DNA of 64,000 bases, taken from contig JAXHLS010000002.1 of the NCBI GenBank assembly GCA_034522055.1, positions 186,001 to 250,000 of the forward strand, given 5' to 3'. Position 1 is the stretch's first letter. Each line of letters begins with the position of its first letter. Shown here piece after piece: positions 33,929 to 43,000 of this stretch. The translations under genes were made by a program, and so were the position numbers. The notes beneath the pieces are model-generated. The model searched no databases, was not told where the DNA came from, and saw only the letters and a program-made list of their open reading frames with translations. The stretch comes from Gammaproteobacteria bacterium. Lineage in GTDB: Bacteria; Pseudomonadota; Gammaproteobacteria; JAABTG01.

Positions 33929-36844
33929 ATGATCCCTTTTACCGCCATCGCGACGGCCGCGCTCCTCGTCCTCAGCCCCCTCACTACTCCCGCCGCGGAC
34001 CCCGGCGACGGTGCCCTGCGGGCGGCCGTCGAGGCCATGAAGGCATCCGCCCGCGGGCCCTTCGCCCGTATCCGCTGGTTCTGCGCCGACGGCACCATCC
34101 TGCCCCCCGAGCCCTACGCCTGCCGGGAGCATGGTGGCGGCAGCCAGCACGGCGCATGGACGGACCGGGTGAAGACCATGCGGGACCAGGGCTTCCATAT
34201 CGCCAACGTCTATGCCGATCTGGACGTACAGGCCCTCCTGGCCCGTCCAGATGCGGCCGATGTCATCGGCCAGATGCTGGTGGAGAGGTATCTGATCAAC
34301 GTGGACCAGGGCTGGATTCTGCGCCGAGCCCGCTTCTATCGCGGCGCCCTCCAGGAAGAGGGCGAACGCCATGGCGCGCGCCGGCTGCTGCTGGCCCTGC
34401 TGGGCGACGAGTCCTGGCTCGAGCATCGCCAGGCCGTGCTGCGCGGCGCCGCGCGCCTGCTGCGCCATGGCCCCGAGACCGCCTCCATCGGCGACATGCG
34501 CCAGCTGGCCTTTAGCGTGGCGGCCCGTGATGAAGGCTTCACGGAACTGCGCAACAAGATCCATGGCCATCCCGATGCGGGCGACGTGGAACGGGTCAGG
34601 GAATATGCCGCGACCCACCGGGATCCTGCGGTCGCGGCCGATCTGGAGCGGCTGGTGGCGGTGCTGGAGGACATCTACGCCGCGGTCCCCGTGGCCCGGA
34701 CCCTGGGCCGCCTCGCGGCCGATCTCGAGGGCGAGGGCCACCTCGCCCGCACCCTGGCCGCGGCCGCCCGGCGCCTGGACCAGGCCACCGATCCCGCCCG
34801 GCGCCTGGCCATCAGCGCCGAGGTGCTGGCCGTCCTGCGCGACCATCTGGCCGCCCCTGCCAGGGCCGCCACCCGCCTGGAACTGCTGGCCGCCTCCCTC
34901 GCCCTCGAGGACGAGCACTTCACCGCCGCCACCGAGCTGCGGCAGGACCTCGACACCGCCGATCGCCGAGAGCGACTCGCCTGGCTGGCGGCCGGGATAG
35001 ACGCCGGTTACGGCACCGGGCTGTTCACGCCCCGCCAGCGCCGGGCCCTGCTGGATATCCTGGAGACGCTCGCGGCGGACGAGGTGTCCCTGGCCCGTTA
35101 CAAGGCCGCCCTGGATGATCTGGCCCTGGCCCCTGGCTGGGCCGCCCAGACCCTGCGCTTTCACTTCGGCGCGGCCGAGGAGACTCTGGCCCGCATCGAG
35201 CCCCTGGCCGCCCTGTTCAGCCAGGACGTACTGCGGGGCGGCCCGCTGTTGTTCTTCTCCCAGGTGATGAACGGCCTGCTGATGGATGCCAACCGGCTGG
35301 CCGGTATGCGCCACCGCTTCCTCGGGCAGGACATCGGCAGCGGCCTGCGGGGCCTCAATCCCGGCCTCGCCCGCGGCACCCTGTACCGGGCGGAGGCGGC
35401 CTCCGGCGGATCCTTCGACAGCGACGGTATCTATGTCCTCCCCGAGACCACCGCCGAGCTGCCCCCGGTGGCCGGCATCATCACCGCCGGCGAGGGCAAC
35501 CCCCTGTCCCACGTGCAATTACTGGCCCGCAACCTGGGGATCCCCAACGTCGCCGCCGATGCGGCCCTGGTGGCGCGACTCGAGCCCCTGGCGGGCCGCC
35601 GGGTGGTGCTGGCGGTCTCCCCCCGGGGCGTGATCCGGCTCGGAGCGGATGACGAACCGACAGGCACCGGGAGCGCCGCGTCGGACCACGACGTGGTCAT
35701 CCGCCCCGACCTGGAGAAACTGGACCTCGAAAATCGGAACCTTATGCCCCTGTCGCAACTGCGGGCCACGGACTCGGGCCGCACCGTGGGTCCCAAGGCA
35801 GCCAAGCTGGGGGAACTGCGCCACCACTTCCCGGAGGCGGTGGCCGACGGCCTCGCCATCCCCTTCGGCGTGTTTCGGGCGTTGCTGGACCAGCCCATGG
35901 AGACGGGCGGCCCCTCTGTGTTCGAGTGGATGGTGGACCAGTACCGGCAATTGGAGACCCTGCCCGCCGCTTCGGCGCAACGGCAGGCCCGCACCGAGGC
36001 CTTGCGTAAGCGCCTCCACGCCCGCATCGCCGGCGCCGAGCCCGGGCCCGCTTTCGCGGCGCGCTTGAAAGAATCCATGGCGCGGGTGTTCGGGCCCGAC
36101 GGCAGCTACGGCGTGTTCGTGCGCAGCGACACCAACGTCGAGGACCTGCCCGGCTTCACCGGCGCCGGGCTCAACCTCACGGTCCCCAACGTGGTGGGCG
36201 TGGACGCGGTGCTCGCCGCCATCCCCCGGGTCTGGGCCTCCCCCTTCACCGCCCGCGCCTTCGCCTGGCGCCAGCGCCACATGGAGGCCCCGGAGCACGT
36301 CTATCCGGCGGTGCTGCTGCTGCGCAGCGTGGCGGCGGACAAATCCGGCGTCATGGTCACCCGGGACGTGGACAGCGGCTCCCCGGACTGGCTCACGGTG
36401 GCGGTGAACCAGGGGGTGGGCGGCGCCGTGGACGGCCAGGCCGCAGAGTCCCTGCGCATCCATGTCCACAGCGGCGAGGTGCGGCTGATGGCGGCGGCCA
36501 CCGCCCGCGAGCGGCGGCTCATCGATGCGGCGGGCGGCGTGACCCGGGAGCGCGTCGCGGGTATCGAACCGGTACTGGAGCCGGATGAGATCCGGCAGCT
36601 CATCGCCTTCAGCCGCAGCCTGCCACAGCGCTTCCCGGCCATCGTGGACGACGAGGGCCATGCGGCGCCGGCGGACATCGAGTTCGGCTTCAAGGACGGA
36701 CAACTGCGATTATTCCAGATCCGCCCCTTCCTGGAGAGCCGGGGCACCCGCCGCAGCGCCCTGTTGAAGGCGCTGGACGCACGTATTAAGGACCTCGACG
36801 CCATCACCGTGGACATGACCGCCGCCCCCGGAGGAACCCCATGA
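33929..36844 (+). CDS. predicted exported PEP-synthase/glucan-water-dikinase-like protein
   Basis: A 971-residue protein with a signal peptide (MIPFTAIATAALLVLSPLTTPAA). Residues about 25-480 are helical and of unknown fold. The swivelling phosphohistidine domain lies at about 480-580 with His528 in GNPLSHVQLLARNLGIPNV. The ATP-grasp nucleotide-binding domain follows (SQLRATDSGRTVGPKAAKLG; VFVRSDTNVEDLPGFTGAGL; WASPFTARAFAWRQRH). A phosphohistidine domain before the ATP-binding domain is the order of glucan and phosphoglucan water dikinases, opposite to PEP synthase and PPDK. ATG at 33929 begins the signal peptide. Its stop overlaps the next gene. Export of an ATP-using enzyme is odd; the N-terminus could instead be a membrane anchor. 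Confidence 0.8.
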   Translation: MIPFTAIATAALLVLSPLTTPAADPGDGALRAAVEAMKASARGPFARIRWFCADGTILPPEPYACREHGGGSQHGAWTDRVKTMRDQGFHIANVYADLDVQALLARPDAADVIGQMLVERYLINVDQGWILRRARFYRGALQEEGERHGARRLLLALLGDESWLEHRQAVLRGAARLLRHGPETASIGDMRQLAFSVAARDEGFTELRNKIHGHPDAGDVERVREYAATHRDPAVAADLERLVAVLEDIYAAVPVARTLGRLAADLEGEGHLARTLAAAARRLDQATDPARRLAISAEVLAVLRDHLAAPARAATRLELLAASLALEDEHFTAATELRQDLDTADRRERLAWLAAGIDAGYGTGLFTPRQRRALLDILETLAADEVSLARYKAALDDLALAPGWAAQTLRFHFGAAEETLARIEPLAALFSQDVLRGGPLLFFSQVMNGLLMDANRLAGMRHRFLGQDIGSGLRGLNPGLARGTLYRAEAASGGSFDSDGIYVLPETTAELPPVAGIITAGEGNPLSHVQLLARNLGIPNVAADAALVARLEPLAGRRVVLAVSPRGVIRLGADDEPTGTGSAASDHDVVIRPDLEKLDLENRNLMPLSQLRATDSGRTVGPKAAKLGELRHHFPEAVADGLAIPFGVFRALLDQPMETGGPSVFEWMVDQYRQLETLPAASAQRQARTEALRKRLHARIAGAEPGPAFAARLKESMARVFGPDGSYGVFVRSDTNVEDLPGFTGAGLNLTVPNVVGVDAVLAAIPRVWASPFTARAFAWRQRHMEAPEHVYPAVLLLRSVAADKSGVMVTRDVDSGSPDWLTVAVNQGVGGAVDGQAAESLRIHVHSGEVRLMAAATARERRLIDAAGGVTRERVAGIEPVLEPDEIRQLIAFSRSLPQRFPAIVDDEGHAAPADIEFGFKDGQLRLFQIRPFLESRGTRRSALLKALDARIKDLDAITVDMTAAPGGTP

Positions 36845-38154
36845 GAATCCTGATACCGTTACTGGCCCTGGGCTATAGCGCCACCCTCCTCGCCTATCCC
36901 CTGTACGAGGAGGACACGGGGATCCGGCGCCTGGAGCATGCCCGCCTCGCCCATGAAGGCGTGGTCCCGGGACGGGCCCGGCTGGCGGGCGAGCTGCTCG
37001 CCGCGCCCCGCATCGACCTGGGACTGAGGGACCGGCCCACCCTCGGACTGCCGGCGCCGGACGCCGCATTCATGGCCCAGATCAGGGAACTGCTGGGCGC
37101 GGAAGTGGACCGCTACAGCGTCTCCGTACTGGATCTCAGCGATCCGCAACAGCCGCGTTACGCCGAGCACCGCGCCACCACCGCCATGAACCCGGGCAGC
37201 GTGGGCAAGATCCTGGTGGCCCTGGGGCTGTTCCAGACCCTCGCCGACGTCTATCCCGACGACCTCGAGGCGCGGCGCCGGGTGCTGCGGGAGACCCGGG
37301 TCATCGCCGATGAGTTCATCCATCACGATCACCACAAGATCAGGCTCTGGGACCCGGAGACCCGGACCCTGGAGCGCCGGCCGCTGAGGGAGGGCGATGA
37401 GGGCAGCCTGTGGGAGTACCTGGACTGGATGCTGTCCGCCAGCGCCAATGCCGCCGCCGCCATGGTCCAGCAACAGGCCATGCTGCTGGCCCACTACGGC
37501 CGTGACTATCCGGTGGCGCAGGAGAAGATCCGGCGCTTCTTCGCCGAAACCCCGCGCGGCGAACTCGGCCGGCTGCTGGAGCGCACCCTGCAGGAGCCCG
37601 TCACCCGTAACGGCCTCGACCTCACCGCCCTGCGCCAGGGCAGCCTGTTCACCCGCACCGGCAAGAATAAGGTGCCCGGCACCAACAGCTACGCCACCAC
37701 CCGAGAGATGATGCGGCTGCTACTGCGCCTGGAGCAGGGACGGCTGGTGGATGCCTTCTCCAGCCTGGAACTGAAACGCCTGCTCTACGTCACCGAGCGG
37801 CGCATCCGCTACGCCTCGTCGCCGGCCCTGCGGGAGGCGGCGGTCTACTTCAAATCGGGCTCCCTCTATTCCTGCGAGCCGGAGCCCGGCTTCACGTGCC
37901 GAAAATACCGTGGCAACAAGCGGAACTACATGAACTCGGTGGCCATCGTGGAGGCCCCGGCGGCAGACCCGCACCTCTATTACATGGTGGCCCTGACCTC
38001 CAACGTGCTGCGCCGCAACTCCGCCGTGGACCACCAGACCTTCGCCACCCGCGTGCATCGCCTCATTGAGCAGGCCCATCCGGCGTCCACCACCGCCCCT
38101 CCCGCCCAATCAGAGGCTGCCGATCCCACGGCGGGGGAAGGCGACGAACCGTAA
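36841..38154 (+). CDS. serine hydrolase, class A beta-lactamase-like (437 aa)
   Basis: An exported penicillin-binding/beta-lactamase-fold hydrolase. A hydrophobic N-terminus (residues 1-19) serves as signal. Active-site motifs: Ser120-x-x-Lys123 in NPGSVGKILVA, SAN in WMLSASANAAAAM, and KSG in VYFKSGSLYSC. It overlaps the dikinase gene (ATGA), so the two are translationally coupled. There is an extra ~50-residue insert (VIADEFIHHDHHKIRLWDPE) between the first two motifs compared with ordinary class A enzymes. The substrate is unknown; there is no reason to call it a resistance gene. Confidence 0.85.
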   Translation: MRILIPLLALGYSATLLAYPLYEEDTGIRRLEHARLAHEGVVPGRARLAGELLAAPRIDLGLRDRPTLGLPAPDAAFMAQIRELLGAEVDRYSVSVLDLSDPQQPRYAEHRATTAMNPGSVGKILVALGLFQTLADVYPDDLEARRRVLRETRVIADEFIHHDHHKIRLWDPETRTLERRPLREGDEGSLWEYLDWMLSASANAAAAMVQQQAMLLAHYGRDYPVAQEKIRRFFAETPRGELGRLLERTLQEPVTRNGLDLTALRQGSLFTRTGKNKVPGTNSYATTREMMRLLLRLEQGRLVDAFSSLELKRLLYVTERRIRYASSPALREAAVYFKSGSLYSCEPEPGFTCRKYRGNKRNYMNSVAIVEAPAADPHLYYMVALTSNVLRRNSAVDHQTFATRVHRLIEQAHPASTTAPPAQSEAADPTAGEGDEP

Positions 38155-38243
38155 GGCACGTCAGCACACCGCCCCCCGGCGATGATGAGGGGCTGGACCG
38201 TGGAGGCAGCAGGAAAGCCTGTCCCGTCGGCCGAGTCTGCTGG

Positions 38244-38310
38244 TGAACCCGGGCCGCGACCCGGCATCCACTCTTTCCATCGTCATGCCGGGCTTGACCC
38301 GGCATCCAGG
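38244..38310. repeat. REP-like palindrome (CCGGCATCC type)
   Basis: GCCGCGACCCGGCATCC and ATGCCGGGCTTGACCCGGCATCC form imperfect inverted repeats between convergent genes. This motif is common in proteobacterial genomes. Confidence 0.65.
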
Positions 38311-38345
38311 GAAGGGTGGCACCCGAGGCGGCCGCGCCGCCGGGG

Positions 38346-39245
38346 TCAGTCGGCCCGTACCACCCGGGCGGGTACGACGAGGTCATGCAGGCGCCCGATG
38401 AGGCGGGTGAGCCAAGTTCCACCCCGTTCGTCGGCGGCCAGGGCGACGGCGATGTATTTGTAACCGCCGTCTTCCACCAGGGCGCTGTCGGCATGCCACT
38501 GGCGCCAGGTGCCCGATTTGCGGTAGATGCGCGCGCCGGGCCGGCTTTCCAGTCCCTTGACGAATTTATGACGTATGGCTGGCTCCCCCAGCAGGGACTT
38601 CATCTGGGCGCTGAGTTCGGCGTTCACCAGTTGGCCGGTCTCCAACAGGTAATAGAAACGCGCGGTCTGCATCACCGTGGCGCCGTGGGAAAGATTGTGA
38701 AGAGGGTCCCGCTGGTAGGCCGGGGACTTGGCGTATTCCTTGCCCACCCACAGGCCACCGTTGACCAGGGGGTCGTAGAGGCGGTAGGGCTCGGATTGCA
38801 GGATGTCCAACAGCCGTGTCCTGCCGACCCGGTTGAGTACCCGCGTGGCCTCCACATTGGATGACGTGCGGATCATGGCGGTGAGGGACTCGCGGGTGGC
38901 GCCGTCCAGTTCGAGAGTGCCGGCCTCCACCTCGACGAAAGCCCCCAGCAGGATGGCGATCTTGGGCAGGCTCGCGGCGTACATCATCTCATCGCCGTTG
39001 ATGGAGGCCACCCGGGGTTCGTGGGGATCGGTGATATCCACCAGGGCCACGGCGAGTTTCCGGCCGGCCACGGCATCGGCGAGCCTGAGGTCCACCAGCG
39101 CCGCTTCCAACCCCCGCTGCAGCCGGGGATCGAAGCTTTCCCGCAGGGGCGGGTAGTCGCCGCCGGGCGCATCCGCGCCCGCCGGACCGGCCATCACCAT
39201 GGCCAGGAAAAAAGTGGCTAGAATGGAAACCCTCCCCATGGGCAA
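38346..39245 (-). CDS. serine hydrolase, class A beta-lactamase-like (299 aa)
   Basis: A 299-residue exported hydrolase with signal peptide (MPMGRVSILATFFLAMVMAG, cleavage likely after GADA). Motifs are complete: Ser92-x-x-Lys95 in YAASLPKIAIL, SSN in MIRTSSNVEATRVL, and KSG in RIYRKSGTWRQW. It is shorter and more canonical than the 437-aa neighbour and lacks its insert. It is convergent with that gene and divergent from the NTT-like transporter. The role, perhaps in peptidoglycan or peptide metabolism, cannot be read from the sequence. Confidence 0.87.
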   Translation of the reverse strand: MPMGRVSILATFFLAMVMAGPAGADAPGGDYPPLRESFDPRLQRGLEAALVDLRLADAVAGRKLAVALVDITDPHEPRVASINGDEMMYAASLPKIAILLGAFVEVEAGTLELDGATRESLTAMIRTSSNVEATRVLNRVGRTRLLDILQSEPYRLYDPLVNGGLWVGKEYAKSPAYQRDPLHNLSHGATVMQTARFYYLLETGQLVNAELSAQMKSLLGEPAIRHKFVKGLESRPGARIYRKSGTWRQWHADSALVEDGGYKYIAVALAADERGGTWLTRLIGRLHDLVVPARVVRAD

Positions 39246-39295
39246 CGGAATCTACCAGACCGACCCGGGGATTTCCACTAAAAAAGAATTTGTAA

Positions 39296-40558
39296 ATGTC
39301 TGATAACACTGCCATATCTTCATCCCGCCCGCCCCTGCCGGGCCGCGCCGTGGTGTTATTCCTCAATTTCCTGCTCATCATCCTCGCCTACTACCAGGTC
39401 AAATCCGCCAGCCGTTCCCTGATCATCGAGTACTGGGGCGCCGATTCCTTCCCGGTGTTGTGGATCGCCTCCGCCCTGGTATTGCTGGCCTTCATCGGCA
39501 CCTATCACCGCCTGGTGGAACGCCACGACCGCCTCGGGGTGGTGCTGGGGTCCCTGGTCTGCTTCATGGGGTTGCTGGTCGGGTTCTGGCTCATGCTGGG
39601 CATCGCCGGCAAGGCCGCGAGTGCCGGCTTCTATGTCTTCGTGGACATTTTCAGCGTCATCCTGGTGGAACAGCTCTGGAGTCTCACCAACACCGTCACC
39701 GCCACCTCCGAGGGCCGGCGCAGCTACTGGTTCGTGGGCACCGGCGGCCTGGTGGGGGGTATCGCCGGCGGCGTGCTGGCGGCCACCCTGGTCAAGTTCA
39801 CCCCCATGACCACTCCCGATCTGCTGCTGTCCTGCGCCCTCACTCTGGGCATCACCCTGGCGCTCAACCTCTACATGGGGCGTATCGGCACTTACCGGGA
39901 GCTGCCGGCGGCGCGGCATTCGCCGGTGGCCGGCCGGGGCTGGCGGGCACTGGTGCAGAGCCGCTACTTGTTGCTCATCGCCGCCGCCCTGCTGTGTGCC
40001 CAGCTCGCCCAGCCGGTGGTGGAATTCCAGTTCATGAAGATGGTGGAGGCCGAATTCCCGGAACTCGATGCGCGCACCGCCTTCATCTCCGGCTTCTTCG
40101 GCATCCTCGGGCTGGTATCCGTGGGGGTGAACCTAGTGGTCACCCCCCTCATCCACCGCTACCTGGGACCCATCGCCGGCATGGCCCTCCAGCCCCTGAT
40201 GCTGGCCGCCTTCTCCTTCGCCTTCGGGCTCTACACCCATCTCACCATGGCCATGGCCATGAAGATAAGTGATCGCGGCCTGTCCTACTCCATCAACCGG
40301 GCCTCCAAGGAGCTGCTCTACATCCCCGTGGACCCGGTGCACACCTATCAGGCCAAGGCCTGGATTGACATGCTGGGCTACCGCCTGTTCAAGGTGGTGG
40401 GTTCCGCCCTGATCCTGGCGGCCACCCAATGGCTGCCCGGGGGGCTCGGCGCGGCGGGGCTCGGCTGGATCACCATCGGCATCTGCGTCCTGTGGCTGTG
40501 GATCCTGGCCCTGTTGTGGCGGGAGTATGCCTTCCTGCCCATGACCGCACCCGCCTGA
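39296..40558 (+). CDS. NTT/MFS-like multispanning transporter (420 aa)
   Basis: An inner-membrane protein with about twelve transmembrane helices. The order of motifs (KSASRSLIIEYWGADSFPVL, EQLWSLTNTVTATSEGRRSY, KISDRGLSYSINRASKELLY, then IPVDPVHTYQAKAWIDMLGY) resembles the ATP/ADP carrier (Tlc/Npt) superfamily rather than sugar or drug exporters. Such proteins occur in free-living proteobacteria with no proven substrate. It is followed after 47 bp by a larger paralogue on the same strand, and the two may work together. Confidence 0.72.
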   Translation: MSDNTAISSSRPPLPGRAVVLFLNFLLIILAYYQVKSASRSLIIEYWGADSFPVLWIASALVLLAFIGTYHRLVERHDRLGVVLGSLVCFMGLLVGFWLMLGIAGKAASAGFYVFVDIFSVILVEQLWSLTNTVTATSEGRRSYWFVGTGGLVGGIAGGVLAATLVKFTPMTTPDLLLSCALTLGITLALNLYMGRIGTYRELPAARHSPVAGRGWRALVQSRYLLLIAAALLCAQLAQPVVEFQFMKMVEAEFPELDARTAFISGFFGILGLVSVGVNLVVTPLIHRYLGPIAGMALQPLMLAAFSFAFGLYTHLTMAMAMKISDRGLSYSINRASKELLYIPVDPVHTYQAKAWIDMLGYRLFKVVGSALILAATQWLPGGLGAAGLGWITIGICVLWLWILALLWREYAFLPMTAPA

Positions 40559-40605
40559 GCCGGCCGGCGCAGGGATCGCCGCGCAGGCGTATATACTCGG
40601 CACCC

Positions 40606-42891
40606 ATGCCTACCGCCTTGGAAAGCAGAGACACCCGGGCCACCGCCTTCGCCCTGCTATCGGCCACCCTGATGATCGGCCACCAGGTGGCGGGCAAGGC
40701 CACCCGCGACGCCCTGTTCCTGTCCGAGTTCGATATCACCCAACTGCCCAAGGCAGTGGTGGTGGCCGCCGTCCTCTCCATGCTGGCGGTGCTGTCCATG
40801 TCCAGGCTGCTGGCCCGCTTCGGCCCCCACCCCCTGGTGCCGGTCACCTTCGCCGTGAGTGCCACGGCCTTCGTCCTCGAATGGTTCCTGTTCGGTCTCA
40901 GCCCCGGCGCCGCGGTAGGGCTCCTCTACCTGCACATGGCGGTATTCGGGGCCATCCTCATCAGCGGCTTCTGGTCGGTGGTGAACGAGCGCTTCGACCC
41001 CCACGCCGCACGCCATACCATCGGCCGGGTGGCGGCCGCCGCCAGCCTCGGCGGGCTGCTGGGGGGACTGCTGGCGGAACGGGTCACCGCCCTCACGGAT
41101 CTACGCACCATGTACCTGGTTCTGGCCGGCCTCCACCTGGCCTGCATGGGGGCCGTGATGGCCATCGGTGGGCGCACCGGAGGCCCGGAACCCGCGCCAC
41201 CCTCCACCCAATCCGGGCTGCAACTGCTGGTGCGCGACAGTTACATGCGACGCATGGCCATGCTCATCGCCCTGGTGGCCCTGGTGGCCGCGTTACTGGA
41301 CTACGTGCTCAAGGCCGAGGCCTCTACCCACTATGACCGGGCCGAGGACCTGGTGGCCTTCTTCGCCACCTTCTACGCCATCCTCGGGCTCGCCAGCTTC
41401 GGCCTGCAATCCCTGGTGGGTTCGAGGATCCTCGAACGCATCAGTCCAGGCAGGGTGCTTGCGACCCTGCCCTTGATGGTCCTGGCCACGGGAACGGTGG
41501 CCCTCACCGCCCTCGGGCTGGGGACCGCCGCCATCGCGCGCGGCGGCCACGCGCTGCTGGCCAACTCCCTGTTCCGCTCGGCCTTCGAACTGCTCTACAC
41601 CCCCGTGCCCACCCAGCACAAACGGCCCACCAAGACCATCATCGATGTCGCCGCCGATCGCTTCGGCGACATGGTGGGCGGCGGCCTGGTACTGTTGATC
41701 CTGGCTCTGGCGCCGGCGCTGACCAACCATGTGGTCATTGCGGCGGCGCTGCTGGTGGCGGGCCTCGCCCTGTATGTGATCAACCGCCTCTATCGGGGCT
41801 ACATCGGCCAGTTGGCCTCCAACCTGCGTCACGGCGTGGCCACGGAGCTGCGCCCGGTGCTGGATCCCACCACCCAGTATGTGCTGGCGGAGGCCGGTCC
41901 CACGGTGGAGCGGCGGCTGCTGATGGACAAGGTGCGCCGCATGCGCGATGCCCGCAAGCAGGGGGACCCCGACGCCGCCATCGAAGGGCCGGTGGGGTCC
42001 CTCGATGGCGGTGGCGAGGCCGCGGACCCGGGGGCCGCCTCGCCACCCCCCGGTCCACCGCCTTCCCGTACCACCGCCGCCACCTTCACCCACGCAGTGG
42101 CTGCCTTCTCCTCCCGGGACCCGGAACGCATCCGGCGCGCCATCGCCAGTGAATCCTTGGACATCCGCCTCACCCCTTACATCATCCCGCTGCTGGAGAT
42201 GGACGAGGTGGCAGAGGATGTGCGCACCGAGCTGCGCTGGCAGGCACCGCGCATCACTGGCCAGTTGACGGACGCCCTGCTGGATCCCGATCTGGCGTCG
42301 GCGGCCCGGGTACGGATCCCCAGCGTGCTCGAGGTCAGCCATAGTCCCCGCGCCGTCCATGCCCTGCTCCAGGGTCTGGATGCCTTCGAGTTCAATATCC
42401 GCTACGCCTGCGGGCGGGCCCTGTCCCGCATGCGCCACCGCAACGCCGCCCTGCAGCTGCCGCGCCACCGTATCCTCACCCAGGTACGCCGGGAGTTGAC
42501 GGTGGATACCGCAACCTGGCAGTCGCAGACCCTGCGCCTCGCCTCGTCGCCCCCGTCCCACGCTGGGAATGGCGGCCGCCCGCCGGCTCTCAACCGCAGT
42601 ACGGAGCACGTATTCAGCCTGCTCGGGCTGGTCCTCGACCAGGATGCCATGGCCCTGGCCCTGCAGGCCCTCGGTGAAGGCGATCGCACCCTGCGCGGCA
42701 CCGCCCTCGAATACCTCGGCAATGTGGTACCCGAGGACATCCGCGACAGCCTCTGGCACCGCCTGGCCACCACCGCCCCCCGCCCCACCGACAATCGCTC
42801 GCCCCTGGAGCTGCTCGCCGAGTTGCGCCGCCACATCGCCGAAGGGGCTGGCCAACCCGCCACGCCGCGGACCGGCGGCTCGGGACGCTGA
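40606..42891 (+). CDS. NTT/MFS-like transporter with C-terminal HEAT-like domain (761 aa)
   Basis: Residues 1-395 are a twelve-helix transporter like the preceding gene (QVAGKATRDALFLSEFDITQ; HALLANSLFRSAFELLYTPV; PTQHKRPTKTIIDVAADRFG). After a low-complexity Gly/Pro linker near 470-490, residues about 500-750 form helical pairs of HEAT type (LTPYIIPLLEMDEVAEDVRT; AVHALLQGLDAFEFNIRYAC). ATG at 40606 was chosen; the frame is open upstream inside the previous gene. An NTT-like carrier with a HEAT tail is seen in some environmental bacteria. The substrate is unknown. Confidence 0.72.
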   Translation: MPTALESRDTRATAFALLSATLMIGHQVAGKATRDALFLSEFDITQLPKAVVVAAVLSMLAVLSMSRLLARFGPHPLVPVTFAVSATAFVLEWFLFGLSPGAAVGLLYLHMAVFGAILISGFWSVVNERFDPHAARHTIGRVAAAASLGGLLGGLLAERVTALTDLRTMYLVLAGLHLACMGAVMAIGGRTGGPEPAPPSTQSGLQLLVRDSYMRRMAMLIALVALVAALLDYVLKAEASTHYDRAEDLVAFFATFYAILGLASFGLQSLVGSRILERISPGRVLATLPLMVLATGTVALTALGLGTAAIARGGHALLANSLFRSAFELLYTPVPTQHKRPTKTIIDVAADRFGDMVGGGLVLLILALAPALTNHVVIAAALLVAGLALYVINRLYRGYIGQLASNLRHGVATELRPVLDPTTQYVLAEAGPTVERRLLMDKVRRMRDARKQGDPDAAIEGPVGSLDGGGEAADPGAASPPPGPPPSRTTAATFTHAVAAFSSRDPERIRRAIASESLDIRLTPYIIPLLEMDEVAEDVRTELRWQAPRITGQLTDALLDPDLASAARVRIPSVLEVSHSPRAVHALLQGLDAFEFNIRYACGRALSRMRHRNAALQLPRHRILTQVRRELTVDTATWQSQTLRLASSPPSHAGNGGRPPALNRSTEHVFSLLGLVLDQDAMALALQALGEGDRTLRGTALEYLGNVVPEDIRDSLWHRLATTAPRPTDNRSPLELLAELRRHIAEGAGQPATPRTGGSGR

Positions 42892-43000
42892 AAACCGATC
42901 CCACGCCATGGCGATATGAGGGTTGATTTCATCCCCATTGTCGCGGTGTCATGGTAGTGTTTGAATCACTCAACCTACCGGAGTCGATACCGTCATCGCC

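Noticed and set aside
36841-39245. Antibiotic-resistance beta-lactamases
   Set aside because: The active-site motifs are shared by many envelope hydrolases; sizes, inserts and chromosomal context give no sign of a resistance gene.
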